The notes below the pieces were generated by a model, which was not told the DNA's origin, made no database searches, and saw nothing but the letters and a program-made list of their open reading frames with translations. Below are positions 1-5,121 of a stretch of 7,013 nucleotides of DNA, piece after piece. The DNA lies in NCBI GenBank assembly GCA_025935735.1, contig JAICUS010000321.1, positions 1-7,013 on the forward strand, written 5' to 3'. The position numbers and the translations under genes are program-made. Each line of letters begins with the position of its first letter. Within the stretch, counting starts at the first letter, position 1. This DNA comes from Solirubrobacteraceae bacterium. GTDB taxonomy: Bacteria; Actinomycetota; Thermoleophilia; Solirubrobacterales; Solirubrobacteraceae.

Positions 1-1
1 C

Positions 2-1768
2 GGGTTGGACGTGCGCGACACGGTGGAGGCGGCGGAGGCGCTCGCGGCCGCGGACCTCGTCCGCGACGGCGCGTTCGTCCACCCGCTGGTGCGCAGCGCG
101 GTCCAGGCGGCGATCCCGGCGGCCGAGCGCGCCGGCCTGCACGCCCGGGCCGCGCGGCTGCTCGCCGACGCCGGCGCCCCGCCGGAGCACGTCGCCGCGC
201 AGCTGCTGGCCGCCGAGCCGGGCGGCGGCGAGTGGGCGGTGGAGGCGCTGCGGCGCGCCGCCCGCGCCGCCTGGGCGCGCGGGGCGGCCGACGTCGCGGC
301 CGGCTTCCTCCGGCGCGCCCGCGAGGAGGACATGCCGGGCGAGCTGCGCATCGCCGTCCTGCGCGAGCTGGCGCCGGCGGTGACCGCCACCGACGGCCCG
401 GCCGGCTTCCCCTACCTCTACGAGGCGCTCGGGCTGGCCGCCGACGCCGAGTCGCGCACCGAGATCGCCTGCGAGTTGGCCCGCGCGCTGCTCGCCCAGG
501 GCTTCTTCACCGAGGCGGTGACGATCCTCGAGCGGGAGGCCCCGAGCTCACCCGACCTCGCGACGATCGCCGTGCTGGACCTCGGCGCCCTGCGGCGGAT
601 GGGCGGGCTGGACGCGGTCAAGCCGCGCGCGCCGGAGCCGGTCCGCGCCTGGATCGAGGTGGCGCGCGAGCCGGGCGCGGACGGTGTCGCGCGGGCGACG
701 GCCGCGCTCGACGACACCGCCGCGTTGCTGGCGCTCTGTGCCGCCGGGCGCCTCGAGGAGGCGGACACGGCGTGGACCGCGCTCGTCGACGCCGCGCGGG
801 AGGACGGCCGGCTCGAGCGGCTGCGCACCGCGGTCGCGCTGCGCGCGCTGGCACAGGTGCGGCTCGGCCGGGTGGCCGACGTGGAGGCCGACCTGCGCGG
901 GCTGATCGACTGGGTGGTCGAGCTCGGCGTGCCGCAGCCCGACCGGCGGGTCGCGCTGCCGTGGCTGGTCGCGCCGCTGGTCGACGCGCTGGTGGAGCGC
1001 GGCGCGGTCGAGGAGGCGCAGCACTGGGTGACCGCCACCGGCCTGGAGGCCGACTGGCCGCAGGTCCTCGGGTTCTCGTTCCTGCTCGACAGCCTCGGGC
1101 GTCTGCGGCTCGCCCAGGGTCGGGTGCCGGAGGCGGTGCGCGTGCTGCGGGAGTGCAGCACGCGCCAGCGCGCCTGGGGAATCCGCAACCCCGGTTTCAT
1201 ACCGTGGCGCTCGAGCCTGGCCCTCGCCCTCGCCCGCACCGGCCGGCGCGGCGAGGCGCTCGAGCTCTGCGACGAGGAGGTGCACTTCGCGCGCGAGTTC
1301 CGCGTGCCGCGCGAGGAGGGGATGGCGCTGCGCGCGCTGGCCGAGGTGACCGGCGGCGCCGAGGCGATCCCGCTGCTGCGCGACGCGGTCGCCGTGCTCG
1401 AGCGCTCGCCCGCCCGGCTCGAGCACGCCCGCGCTCTGACCGACCTCGGTGCGGCGCTGGGCGACCGCGAGGCGCTGCGGGTCGCGCTCGGCCTCGCCGT
1501 GCGGCTGGGCGCGACCGCGCTGGCCGAGCGGGCCCGGCGGGAGCTCGTGGCCACCGGGGCCAAGCCGCGCCGGCTCGTGCCCACCGGCGCAGAAGCGCTC
1601 ACCGCGGCCCAGCTCCGCGTCGCCCGGCTCGCCGCGGACGGCCACGCCAACCGCGCGATCGCGGAGCGGCTGTTCCTCACCGAGAAGACCGTGGAGGGGC
1701 ATCTCGGGCAGGCGTATCGCAAGCTCGGCATCGGCTCGCGCACGCAGCTCGCGGCGGCGCTCGACTGA
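2..1768 (+). CDS. LuxR-family transcriptional regulator, large (LAL-like), 5' end outside window
   Basis: Open at the left edge: the frame continues upstream of base 5, so the apparent TTG start there is internal. About 588 residues are visible. The last ~58 form a LuxR/GerE helix-turn-helix: LTAAQLRVARLAADG, then RAIAERLFLTEKTVEGHL as the recognition region, then YRKLGIGSRTQL, and the protein ends a few residues later. The rest is an Ala/Leu/Arg-rich, all-helical, TPR-like region. Near the visible start, FVHPLVRSAV followed by a helix with HARAARLLADAG is typical of the segment after the ATPase domain in large ATP-binding LuxR (LAL/MalT-like) regulators. No Walker motif lies in the visible part; by family it would be upstream of the window. 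Such proteins are cytoplasmic activators that sense an unknown ligand. The target is unknown; the SDR gene 80 bp downstream on the same strand is a candidate partner. Family call is firm, the LAL subtype less so. Confidence 0.9.
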   Translation, partial: GLDVRDTVEAAEALAAADLVRDGAFVHPLVRSAVQAAIPAAERAGLHARAARLLADAGAPPEHVAAQLLAAEPGGGEWAVEALRRAARAAWARGAADVAAGFLRRAREEDMPGELRIAVLRELAPAVTATDGPAGFPYLYEALGLAADAESRTEIACELARALLAQGFFTEAVTILEREAPSSPDLATIAVLDLGALRRMGGLDAVKPRAPEPVRAWIEVAREPGADGVARATAALDDTAALLALCAAGRLEEADTAWTALVDAAREDGRLERLRTAVALRALAQVRLGRVADVEADLRGLIDWVVELGVPQPDRRVALPWLVAPLVDALVERGAVEEAQHWVTATGLEADWPQVLGFSFLLDSLGRLRLAQGRVPEAVRVLRECSTRQRAWGIRNPGFIPWRSSLALALARTGRRGEALELCDEEVHFAREFRVPREEGMALRALAEVTGGAEAIPLLRDAVAVLERSPARLEHARALTDLGAALGDREALRVALGLAVRLGATALAERARRELVATGAKPRRLVPTGAEALTAAQLRVARLAADGHANRAIAERLFLTEKTVEGHLGQAYRKLGIGSRTQLAAALD

Positions 1769-1774
1769 GGCCGC

Positions 1775-1795
1775 GCCCGCGCGGGCAGGCTGCCC
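1775..1795. repeat. Two overlapping short palindromes in the LuxR-SDR gap
   Basis: GCCCGCGCGGGC (1775-1786) is a perfect 12-bp palindrome. It overlaps GGGCAG-G-CTGCCC (1783-1795), a 6-bp inverted repeat with one central base. They start 7 bp after the regulator stop codon. There is no T-run, so a classical intrinsic terminator is not supported. They could be a weak stem-loop between the genes or an operator half-site pair. In G+C-rich DNA such short palindromes also arise by chance. Confidence 0.3.
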
Positions 1796-1798
1796 ACC

Positions 1799-1852
1799 AT
1801 GTCCGCCACCGCACCGCCCGGCCGGGTCGGCGTCCCGCGCGACCGGCCATGA
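1799..1852 (+). other. Possible 17-codon leader ORF overlapping the SDR start (ATGA)
   Basis: An ATG at 1799 opens a 17-codon frame (MSATAPPGRVGVPRDRP) whose TGA stop (1850-1852) overlaps the SDR start codon as ATGA. This is a geometry used for translational coupling. The SDR has no Shine-Dalgarno sequence of its own. CAGGCT (1786-1791) lies 7 bases before this ATG, the same spacing as TAGGCT before the gene at 3059. Seventeen codons is short enough to be chance, and there is no independent sign of translation. Confidence 0.15.
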
Positions 1853-2610
1853 GCCTGCTCGACCGCTTCCGGCTGGACGGCCGCGTGGCCGTCGTCACCG
1901 GCGCGTCCTCCGGGCTGGGCGTGGCCTTCGCGCTCGGGCTGGCAGAGGCGGGCGCCGACGTGGCGATCTGCGCCCGCCGCGTGGAGAAGCTCAACGCGAC
2001 CGCCGAGCGCGTGCGCGCGCTGGGTCGCCGCTGCCTCGCCGTGCCGGCCGACGTGTCGCAGCCGGAGGACTGCACCCGGGTGGTGGAGCAGGCGGTCGCC
2101 GAGCTCGGGCGCGTGGACGTCCTCGTCAACAACGCCGGCATCGGCACGGCGTACCCGGCCACGCGGGAGACGCCCGCGCAGTTCCGGCAGGTCATCGACA
2201 TCAACCTCAACGGCTCCTACTGGATGGCCCAGGCGTGCGGGCGGGCGATGGCGCCCGGGTCGAGCATCGTGAACATCGGCTCGGTGCTCGGCTCGACCAC
2301 GGCCGGGCTCCCGCAGGCCGCCTACGCGTCCTCCAAGGCGGCGATCATCGGGCTCACCCGCGACCTGGCCCAGCAGTGGACCGGCCGCAAGGGCATCCGC
2401 GTGAACGCGCTGGCGCCCGGGTTCTTCGCGTCCGAGATGACCGATCAGCACCCGGACGGCTATCTGGAGTCCCAGATGGCGCGCGTGCCCGCCGGGCGCG
2501 CGGGCGAGGCCGACGAGCTCACCGCCGCGCTGCTGTTCCTGGCCAGCGACGCCGCGTCCTACGTCACCGGGGTCGTGCTGCCGGTGGACGGGGGGCTGCT
2601 CACCTCGTAG
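1849..2610 (+). CDS. SDR-family NAD(P)-dependent oxidoreductase
   Basis: Full-length classical short-chain dehydrogenase/reductase of 253 residues, the usual size. The Rossmann-fold cofactor motif TGASSGLG is at residues 17-24, the adenine-contacting D68-V69 follow, and NNAG is at 94-97. The catalytic tetrad is complete: N119, S145, Y159 and K163 (YASSK). A PG motif (190-191) follows the active site, and the end has the usual YVTG...VDGG (238-249). No acidic residue follows the second strand; Arg43-Arg44 are there instead, which suggests NADP(H). The protein is soluble, with no signal peptide or membrane segment. The substrate cannot be told from sequence; FabG-like, gluconate-5-dehydrogenase-like or other alcohol/ketone activity are all possible. 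ATG 1849 is the first usable start in frame and lacks a clear Shine-Dalgarno. The 3' end overlaps the convergent Ddn-like gene by 11 bp. Confidence 0.93.
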   Translation: MSLLDRFRLDGRVAVVTGASSGLGVAFALGLAEAGADVAICARRVEKLNATAERVRALGRRCLAVPADVSQPEDCTRVVEQAVAELGRVDVLVNNAGIGTAYPATRETPAQFRQVIDINLNGSYWMAQACGRAMAPGSSIVNIGSVLGSTTAGLPQAAYASSKAAIIGLTRDLAQQWTGRKGIRVNALAPGFFASEMTDQHPDGYLESQMARVPAGRAGEADELTAALLFLASDAASYVTGVVLPVDGGLLTS

Positions 2611-3031
2611 TCCGCGCGCGGCGCAGCGCCACGACGGGGATCGTGCGGATGCCCGCGGTCTTCTCCGCGTAGCCGGCGAAGCCCGAGTAGCGGCGGGCCT
2701 GCTCGGCGTAGATCCGGTCGCGGTCCTCGCCCGTGACCTCGGTCGCCTCGACCTCGAACTCGTCGTCGCCGATCTCGATCCGCCCGCCGCCGGCCGCGAT
2801 GAGGTTGCGATACCACGCGGGATGGCTGGGCGCCCCGGCCTTGGAGGCGAACACGTAGATCGTGTCCGGGTCGGTCTCGTCCTGGAGGTACATGACCGGG
2901 CTGACGTGCTCGGCGCCGGTCCGGCGGCCGCGATGGTGCAGCAGGACGAGCGGTGCGCCCTCGAACTCGCCGCCGACCCGGCCGTGGTCGGCGCGGAACT
3001 GCTCGATCACCTGGGTGTTCCAATCAGCCAT
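2600..3031 (-). CDS. Nitroreductase-family deazaflavin (F420)-dependent oxidoreductase, Ddn/DUF385-like
   Basis: 143 residues, typical for the Ddn family, whose best-known member is the mycobacterial F420H2-dependent nitroreductase/quinone reductase. Visible family signatures are LLHHRGRRTG (residues 30-39) followed by P45 and Y48, and the segment FASKAGAPSHPAWYRNL (61-77), the hallmark of this split beta-barrel fold. By family it would bind F420H2 and reduce quinones or other electron-poor compounds; the actual substrate is unknown. The ATG at 3031 was chosen because the family's usual N-terminus (WNTQVIEQFRADHGRVGG) follows directly. A weak AGGG Shine-Dalgarno lies about 4 bases upstream. 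The frame stays open much further upstream, but that extension runs antisense through the next gene. It is divergent from its Ddn-like neighbour, 27 bp away, and convergent with the SDR gene. Confidence 0.9.
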   Translation of the reverse strand: MADWNTQVIEQFRADHGRVGGEFEGAPLVLLHHRGRRTGAEHVSPVMYLQDETDPDTIYVFASKAGAPSHPAWYRNLIAAGGGRIEIGDDEFEVEATEVTGEDRDRIYAEQARRYSGFAGYAEKTAGIRTIPVVALRRARTTR

Positions 3032-3041
3032 GTCGCCCTGA

Positions 3042-3051
3042 ACTGTAGGCT
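3042..3051. promoter_or_regulatory. Overlapping divergent -10 elements between the two Ddn-like genes
   Basis: Only 27 bp (3032-3058) separate the two start codons. On the plus strand TAGGCT (3046-3051) matches the actinobacterial -10 pattern TANNNT and ends 7 bases before ATG 3059, the spacing expected for a leaderless mRNA starting at or next to the A of ATG. On the minus strand TACAGT (3047-3042) also matches and ends 10 bases before the ATG at 3031. The two boxes share two bases, so polymerase could probably serve only one direction at a time. No convincing -35 box was found for either side. This is motif evidence only. Confidence 0.5.
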
Positions 3052-3058
3052 CGGCGCG

Positions 3059-3439
3059 ATGCCGCTGCCGAAAGGCCTCGCGCGCTTCAACCTCCGGGTG
3101 ACCAACCGCGTGCTCGGCCCGCTGGCCGAGCGGCTGCCCGGCTTCGGCATCGTCATCCACGTCGGGCGCCGGTCCGGGACCGTGCGGCGCACGCCGGTGA
3201 ACATCTTCCACCGCGGCGATCGCTACGTGATCGCGCTGACCTACGGCGCCAACAGCCAGTGGGTGCGCAACGTCCTCGCGGCCGGCGAGTTCGACGTGGA
3301 GACCCGCGGCCGGCGGGTGCACCTGACCGCGCCGGAGCTCGTCCACGACGAGACGCGCCGGCTCGTCCCGGCGCCGGTGCGCATCCCGCTGCGCGCCGCG
3401 GACGTCACGGACTTCCTGGTCAGTCGAGCAGCACGCTGA
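3059..3439 (+). CDS. Second Ddn/DUF385-like (F420-type) oxidoreductase
   Basis: 126 residues, slightly short for the family. Signatures: IHVGRRSGTVRRTPV (residues 33-47), with the GRxSG and RxTP elements typical of DUF385/Ddn proteins, then YVIALTYGANSQWVRNVLAAG (56-76), matching the family's strand and W..N helix. By family it is a predicted F420H2-dependent reductase in the cytosol; the substrate is unknown, and some family members prefer flavin or heme-like cofactors. ATG 3059 fits the domain start; a longer frame from 2822 would run antisense over the neighbouring gene. The last six residues (VSRAAR) and the stop codon lie inside the 30-bp direct repeat that begins exactly after DFL, so the native C-terminus may have been altered when that repeat formed. 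It is probably a divergent paralog of the gene at 2600-3031, though the two differ clearly in sequence. Confidence 0.85.
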   Translation: MPLPKGLARFNLRVTNRVLGPLAERLPGFGIVIHVGRRSGTVRRTPVNIFHRGDRYVIALTYGANSQWVRNVLAAGEFDVETRGRRVHLTAPELVHDETRRLVPAPVRIPLRAADVTDFLVSRAAR

Positions 3440-3448
3440 GGCGGCGCT
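3419..3448. repeat. 30-bp perfect direct repeat, left copy
   Basis: Identical base for base to 5092-5121; it starts GTCAGTCGAGCAG and ends GAGGCGGCGCT. The outside bases differ (G versus C before it, G versus C after it), so the match is exactly 30 bp. This copy holds the last codons and stop of the Ddn-like gene on the plus strand. On the minus strand it holds the [12 protein letters not shown] end of a small ORF. A chance match of this length in 7 kb is very unlikely, even at this G+C content. Confidence 0.95.
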
Positions 3449-3638
3449 GCGCAGATTCGGCGCAATTCCGCATCTCAATCGGCACAGATGGCTCCGAGGA
3501 CCAGTACGCGAACGTTTCGATCCCGCCGCCGAGGCGCTCCTCGGCGGGGCGGCGCGGAGCGGCGCCCAGCGCCTCGGCGAGCGCGTGCTCGATCTCGACC
3601 TCCGGGGGCCTCGTGCCCCGCTCAACGTCCACGGCCAT
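3420..3638 (-). CDS. Small hypothetical protein (72 aa) ending in the sufD-derived repeat
   Basis: I do not recognise this protein. It begins MAVDVERGTRPPEVEIEHAL, is probably helical at first, and has a GGGIETFAYWSSE stretch near residues 37-49. The first ~50 codons have strongly G/C third positions, as real genes here do. Codons ~50-62 are less biased (CCA, TCT, ATT, AAT, GAA, TCT). The last eight residues, RRLSVLLD, are the same sequence, in the same frame, as the end of SufD, because the ORF runs through the left 30-bp repeat. A TAGGCT -10-like box (3653-3648) lies 9 bases before the ATG, and a GGGG stretch sits just before it. It starts 22 bp after the ATPase stop on the same strand, so the two could be expressed together. 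It may be a real partner protein with a tail gained by insertion, a truncated gene, or not translated. Confidence 0.4.
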   Translation of the reverse strand: MAVDVERGTRPPEVEIEHALAEALGAAPRRPAEERLGGGIETFAYWSSEPSVPIEMRNCAESAQRRLSVLLD

Positions 3639-3647
3639 GCCCCGGCG

Positions 3648-3663
3648 AGCCTAGCGCGCGCTA
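3648..3663 (-). promoter_or_regulatory. TAGGCT -10-like box and 12-bp palindrome between the ATPase and the small ORF
   Basis: On the minus strand TAGGCT (3653-3648) fits the TANNNT pattern and is identical to the box in front of the gene at 3059. It overlaps TAGCGCGCGCTA (3652-3663), a perfect 12-bp palindrome that contains the ATPase stop codon. This could be a separate promoter for the small ORF, possibly with an operator. No suitable -35 sequence was identified, so confidence is low. Confidence 0.3.
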
Positions 3664-5037
3664 CGCGGTGAAGATGTCCGCCGCGGTCACCGTCAGCACG
3701 GGCAAGTCGCCCTCGACCGCCTCGCGAGCCGCGAGCGCGTAGCGCAGCTCGCCCGCTCCCGGCAGCGACGCGGCTTTGCGCTCGAGGCCGCGCAGCAGCC
3801 GGGCTCCGTCGACGCGGCGTGCCCACTTCGCCTCGCCGGCCAGGACCGGGCGGCGCTCGCGGCCAGCCAGGGCGACCGCGTCGATCTCCACGGGCGGGGC
3901 GTCCCGCCACCAGCGGCCGAGGTCGACGATCTCGTCGCCGAGCTCACCGGCCGCGGCGAGCCTGACCAGATGCGCACGGAACGCGTCCTCCCAGCGCTCG
4001 CCCATGAAGTCGTCCAGTTCGCGCCCCAGCACGGGCAGGATGCCCTCGCCGAGCCCGCGATCGATCGCGGTGCGGTGGCGGTCGAGGACCTGGAGCCAGA
4101 AGGCCAGGAAGTTGTCGGCGATGCGGTAGCGCCGCCGGCGTGTGGCCGCGTCGCGCTCGGTGACGGGCACGACGCGCTCGACGAGCCGCAGCTCGACCAG
4201 CCGGTCGAGCACGCGCGCCGGCTCGGCCTTCACAGCGTCTCTGATCTCGTTGTGCTTGGTGCGACCCGCCGCGATCGCGCGCAGCACGAGCGCGGCGAGG
4301 TCGCCGCCCTCCACCTCTGTAGCGAGTACGAGCTGCCCTTCGGTCAGCAGCGCGCCGCCGGGGTGGCCGGCCAACCGCCGTAGGTTGCCGGCCAAGTCGT
4401 CGCCCTGATCCCACCAGCTCAGGTACAGGGGCACTCCGCCGACGAGGCCCCAGACGAGCGCGCGCTCCGACGGGGCGAGCGCAAGCAGCATCTCGCTCGC
4501 CTCGTGCGGCCGGAACGGGTTCAGCTGCAACGCCAGGTCGAACCGCCCGTACAGTGGCGCTCGCTCCTCCTGCAGCGCCGCCATCGTGCGCACCGCGGAG
4601 CCGCACACGACGATCTGCAGCCGCGTGGCGGCGCGGGCGCGGTCCCAGAACGCTCGCAGGACACCGGGCAGCTCGGGCGCGACGCGGACCAGCTCGGGGA
4701 ACTCGTCGAGCACGAGCAGCAGCGGCTCGTCCGCTGCCGCGCCGGCCAGCCCTTCCAGCGCGTCGTCCCAGTCGGCGTAGGGGCGCGCCGCGAGGTCCCG
4801 CAGCCCTCCCCCGGTGACAGGCGCCACCGCGCGGCTGAGCAGCGACAACTCATCGGCCACGGGGCGCGCCGCGCCGGTGTGGAACACCGCGCGGCGACCT
4901 TGCGCGAACCGCTGCAGCAGGGCTGTCTTGCCCACGCGTCGACGGCCCCACAGCAGCGCGAGGCCCGGGGGCGTGGCGACCCAGCGCTCCAACGCCGCCA
5001 GCTCGTCGGCACGATTGACGAAACCCACGAGCTCCAT
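3661..5037 (-). CDS. DUF234-type ATP-binding protein: P-loop ATPase fused to winged helix and PD-(D/E)XK-like domain
   Basis: 458 residues from ATG 5037, the normal length for the ATPase_2 (PF01637) plus DUF234 (PF03008) family. It opens with [14 protein letters not shown], then Walker A GRRRVGKT (31-38), Walker B LLLVLDEF (106-113, D111/E112), a sensor-like IVVCGSAV (142-149), APLYGR (160-165) and GGVPLYL (200-206). A winged-helix-like segment spans ~247-293, with [10 protein letters not shown] and [18 protein letters not shown]234 begins at [11 protein letters not shown] (304-314). Its end carries a PD-(D/E)XK-like set: GERWEDAF (E350), EIDAVAL (D386) and GEAKW (E402, K404). The nuclease-like residues therefore look intact. 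The biological role of the family is not established; members are scattered and often look transferred. It is cytosolic with no membrane segment. A GTG at 5058 gives an alternative start 7 codons upstream, inside the palindrome; ATG 5037 gives the family's usual N-terminus. Neither has a Shine-Dalgarno. Confidence 0.88.
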   Translation of the reverse strand: MELVGFVNRADELAALERWVATPPGLALLWGRRRVGKTALLQRFAQGRRAVFHTGAARPVADELSLLSRAVAPVTGGGLRDLAARPYADWDDALEGLAGAAADEPLLLVLDEFPELVRVAPELPGVLRAFWDRARAATRLQIVVCGSAVRTMAALQEERAPLYGRFDLALQLNPFRPHEASEMLLALAPSERALVWGLVGGVPLYLSWWDQGDDLAGNLRRLAGHPGGALLTEGQLVLATEVEGGDLAALVLRAIAAGRTKHNEIRDAVKAEPARVLDRLVELRLVERVVPVTERDAATRRRRYRIADNFLAFWLQVLDRHRTAIDRGLGEGILPVLGRELDDFMGERWEDAFRAHLVRLAAAGELGDEIVDLGRWWRDAPPVEIDAVALAGRERRPVLAGEAKWARRVDGARLLRGLERKAASLPGAGELRYALAAREAVEGDLPVLTVTAADIFTA

Positions 5038-5040
5038 GTT

Positions 5041-5075
5041 ACTGACATCGGACGTCACTGACGTCCGATGTCAGT
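5041..5075. repeat. 35-bp near-perfect palindrome just upstream of the ATPase gene
   Basis: ACTGACATCGGACGTCA (5041-5057), one central C (5058), then TGACGTCCGATGTCAGT (5059-5075): 17-bp arms with no mismatch. It lies 3 bp upstream of ATG 5037 and contains the alternative GTG start, whose first base is the centre. As DNA it could be an operator for a dimeric repressor or a recombination/binding site of the cassette. As RNA it would form a very stable hairpin able to hide the ATPase start or slow transcription arriving from sufD. No T-run follows on either strand, so a classical terminator is not supported. Confidence 0.85.
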
Positions 5076-5095
5076 GACGCCGTACGTCGGCGTCA
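5075..5095. repeat. Second inverted repeat over the sufD stop codon
   Basis: TGACGCCG (5075-5082), a 5-base spacer TACGT, then CGGCGTCA (5088-5095): 8-bp perfect arms. It abuts the 35-bp palindrome, sharing base 5075, contains the sufD stop (5095-5093) and runs 4 bp into the right direct repeat. The two palindromes together give a row of four TGACG half-sites in both orientations (starting at 5059 and 5075 on the plus strand, ending at 5057 and 5095 on the minus strand). It could be a hairpin behind sufD or part of a protein-binding array. Confidence 0.6.
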
Positions 5096-5121
5096 GTCGA
5101 GCAGCACGCTGAGGCGGCGCT
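5092..5121. repeat. 30-bp perfect direct repeat, right copy (sufD 3' end)
   Basis: Same 30 bases as 3419-3448, in the same orientation. On the minus strand it encodes the last eight SufD residues, RRLSVLLD (414-421), and the stop codon. The SufD C-terminal helix leading into it ([25 protein letters not shown]) is ordinary for the family and continuous with it, which makes this copy the original and 3419-3448 the derived or shared one. Confidence 0.95.

Larger units (their letters stand above)
3419..5121. mobile_element. Putative inserted cassette flanked by 30-bp direct repeats at the sufD 3' end
   Basis: The direct repeats at 3419-3448 and 5092-5121 bracket 1,643 bp holding a DUF234-type ATPase, a small ORF, an A+T-richer pocket (about half G+C around 3453-3490) and a 35-bp palindrome. 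The right copy is the natural 3' end of sufD; the left copy forms the 3' end of the convergent Ddn-like gene. Removing one repeat plus the interval would give a compact locus in which both genes end convergently and overlap by about 20 bp, much as the SDR and the first Ddn-like gene do. This resembles elements that enter the 3' end of a gene and restore it. No integrase, transposase or terminal inverted repeat is seen, so the unit would have needed help in trans, or it is a remnant, or it arose by illegitimate recombination. Confidence 0.5.

Noticed and set aside
232..1848. In-frame open extension upstream of the SDR start
   Set aside because: The translation is low-complexity Arg/Gly/Ala with no domain and lies inside the LuxR gene in another frame. 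The SDR fold begins right after ATG 1849.
418..2451. Long open frame on the minus strand opposite the LuxR and SDR genes
   Set aside because: Its translation is rich in Arg/Ser/Ala with no domain, and it spans two recognisable genes and their gap. It is a by-product of high G+C codon bias.
2822..3058. Upstream start for the plus-strand Ddn-like gene
   Set aside because: The extra 79 codons lie antisense to the other Ddn-like gene, and the domain fits a start at ATG 3059.
3032..3910. N-terminal extension of the minus-strand Ddn-like gene
   Set aside because: It would run antisense over the second Ddn-like gene, the small ORF and part of the ATPase; the family's N-terminus begins at 3031.
3944..4606. 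Alternative frames inside the ATPase gene (both strands)
   Set aside because: All are low-complexity Arg/Ala/Pro frames without motifs; the ATPase frame carries an uninterrupted set of family motifs.
5041..5095. Intrinsic terminator after sufD
   Set aside because: Strong stems are present, but no T-run follows on either strand. A stem-only terminator cannot be excluded but is not shown.
3419..5121. Classical insertion sequence
   Set aside because: There is no transposase and no terminal inverted repeats, and a 30-bp target duplication is longer than usual for IS families. It was therefore called only a putative inserted cassette.
3419..5121. CRISPR array
   Set aside because: There are only two repeat copies 1.64 kb apart, and both are coding 3' ends.
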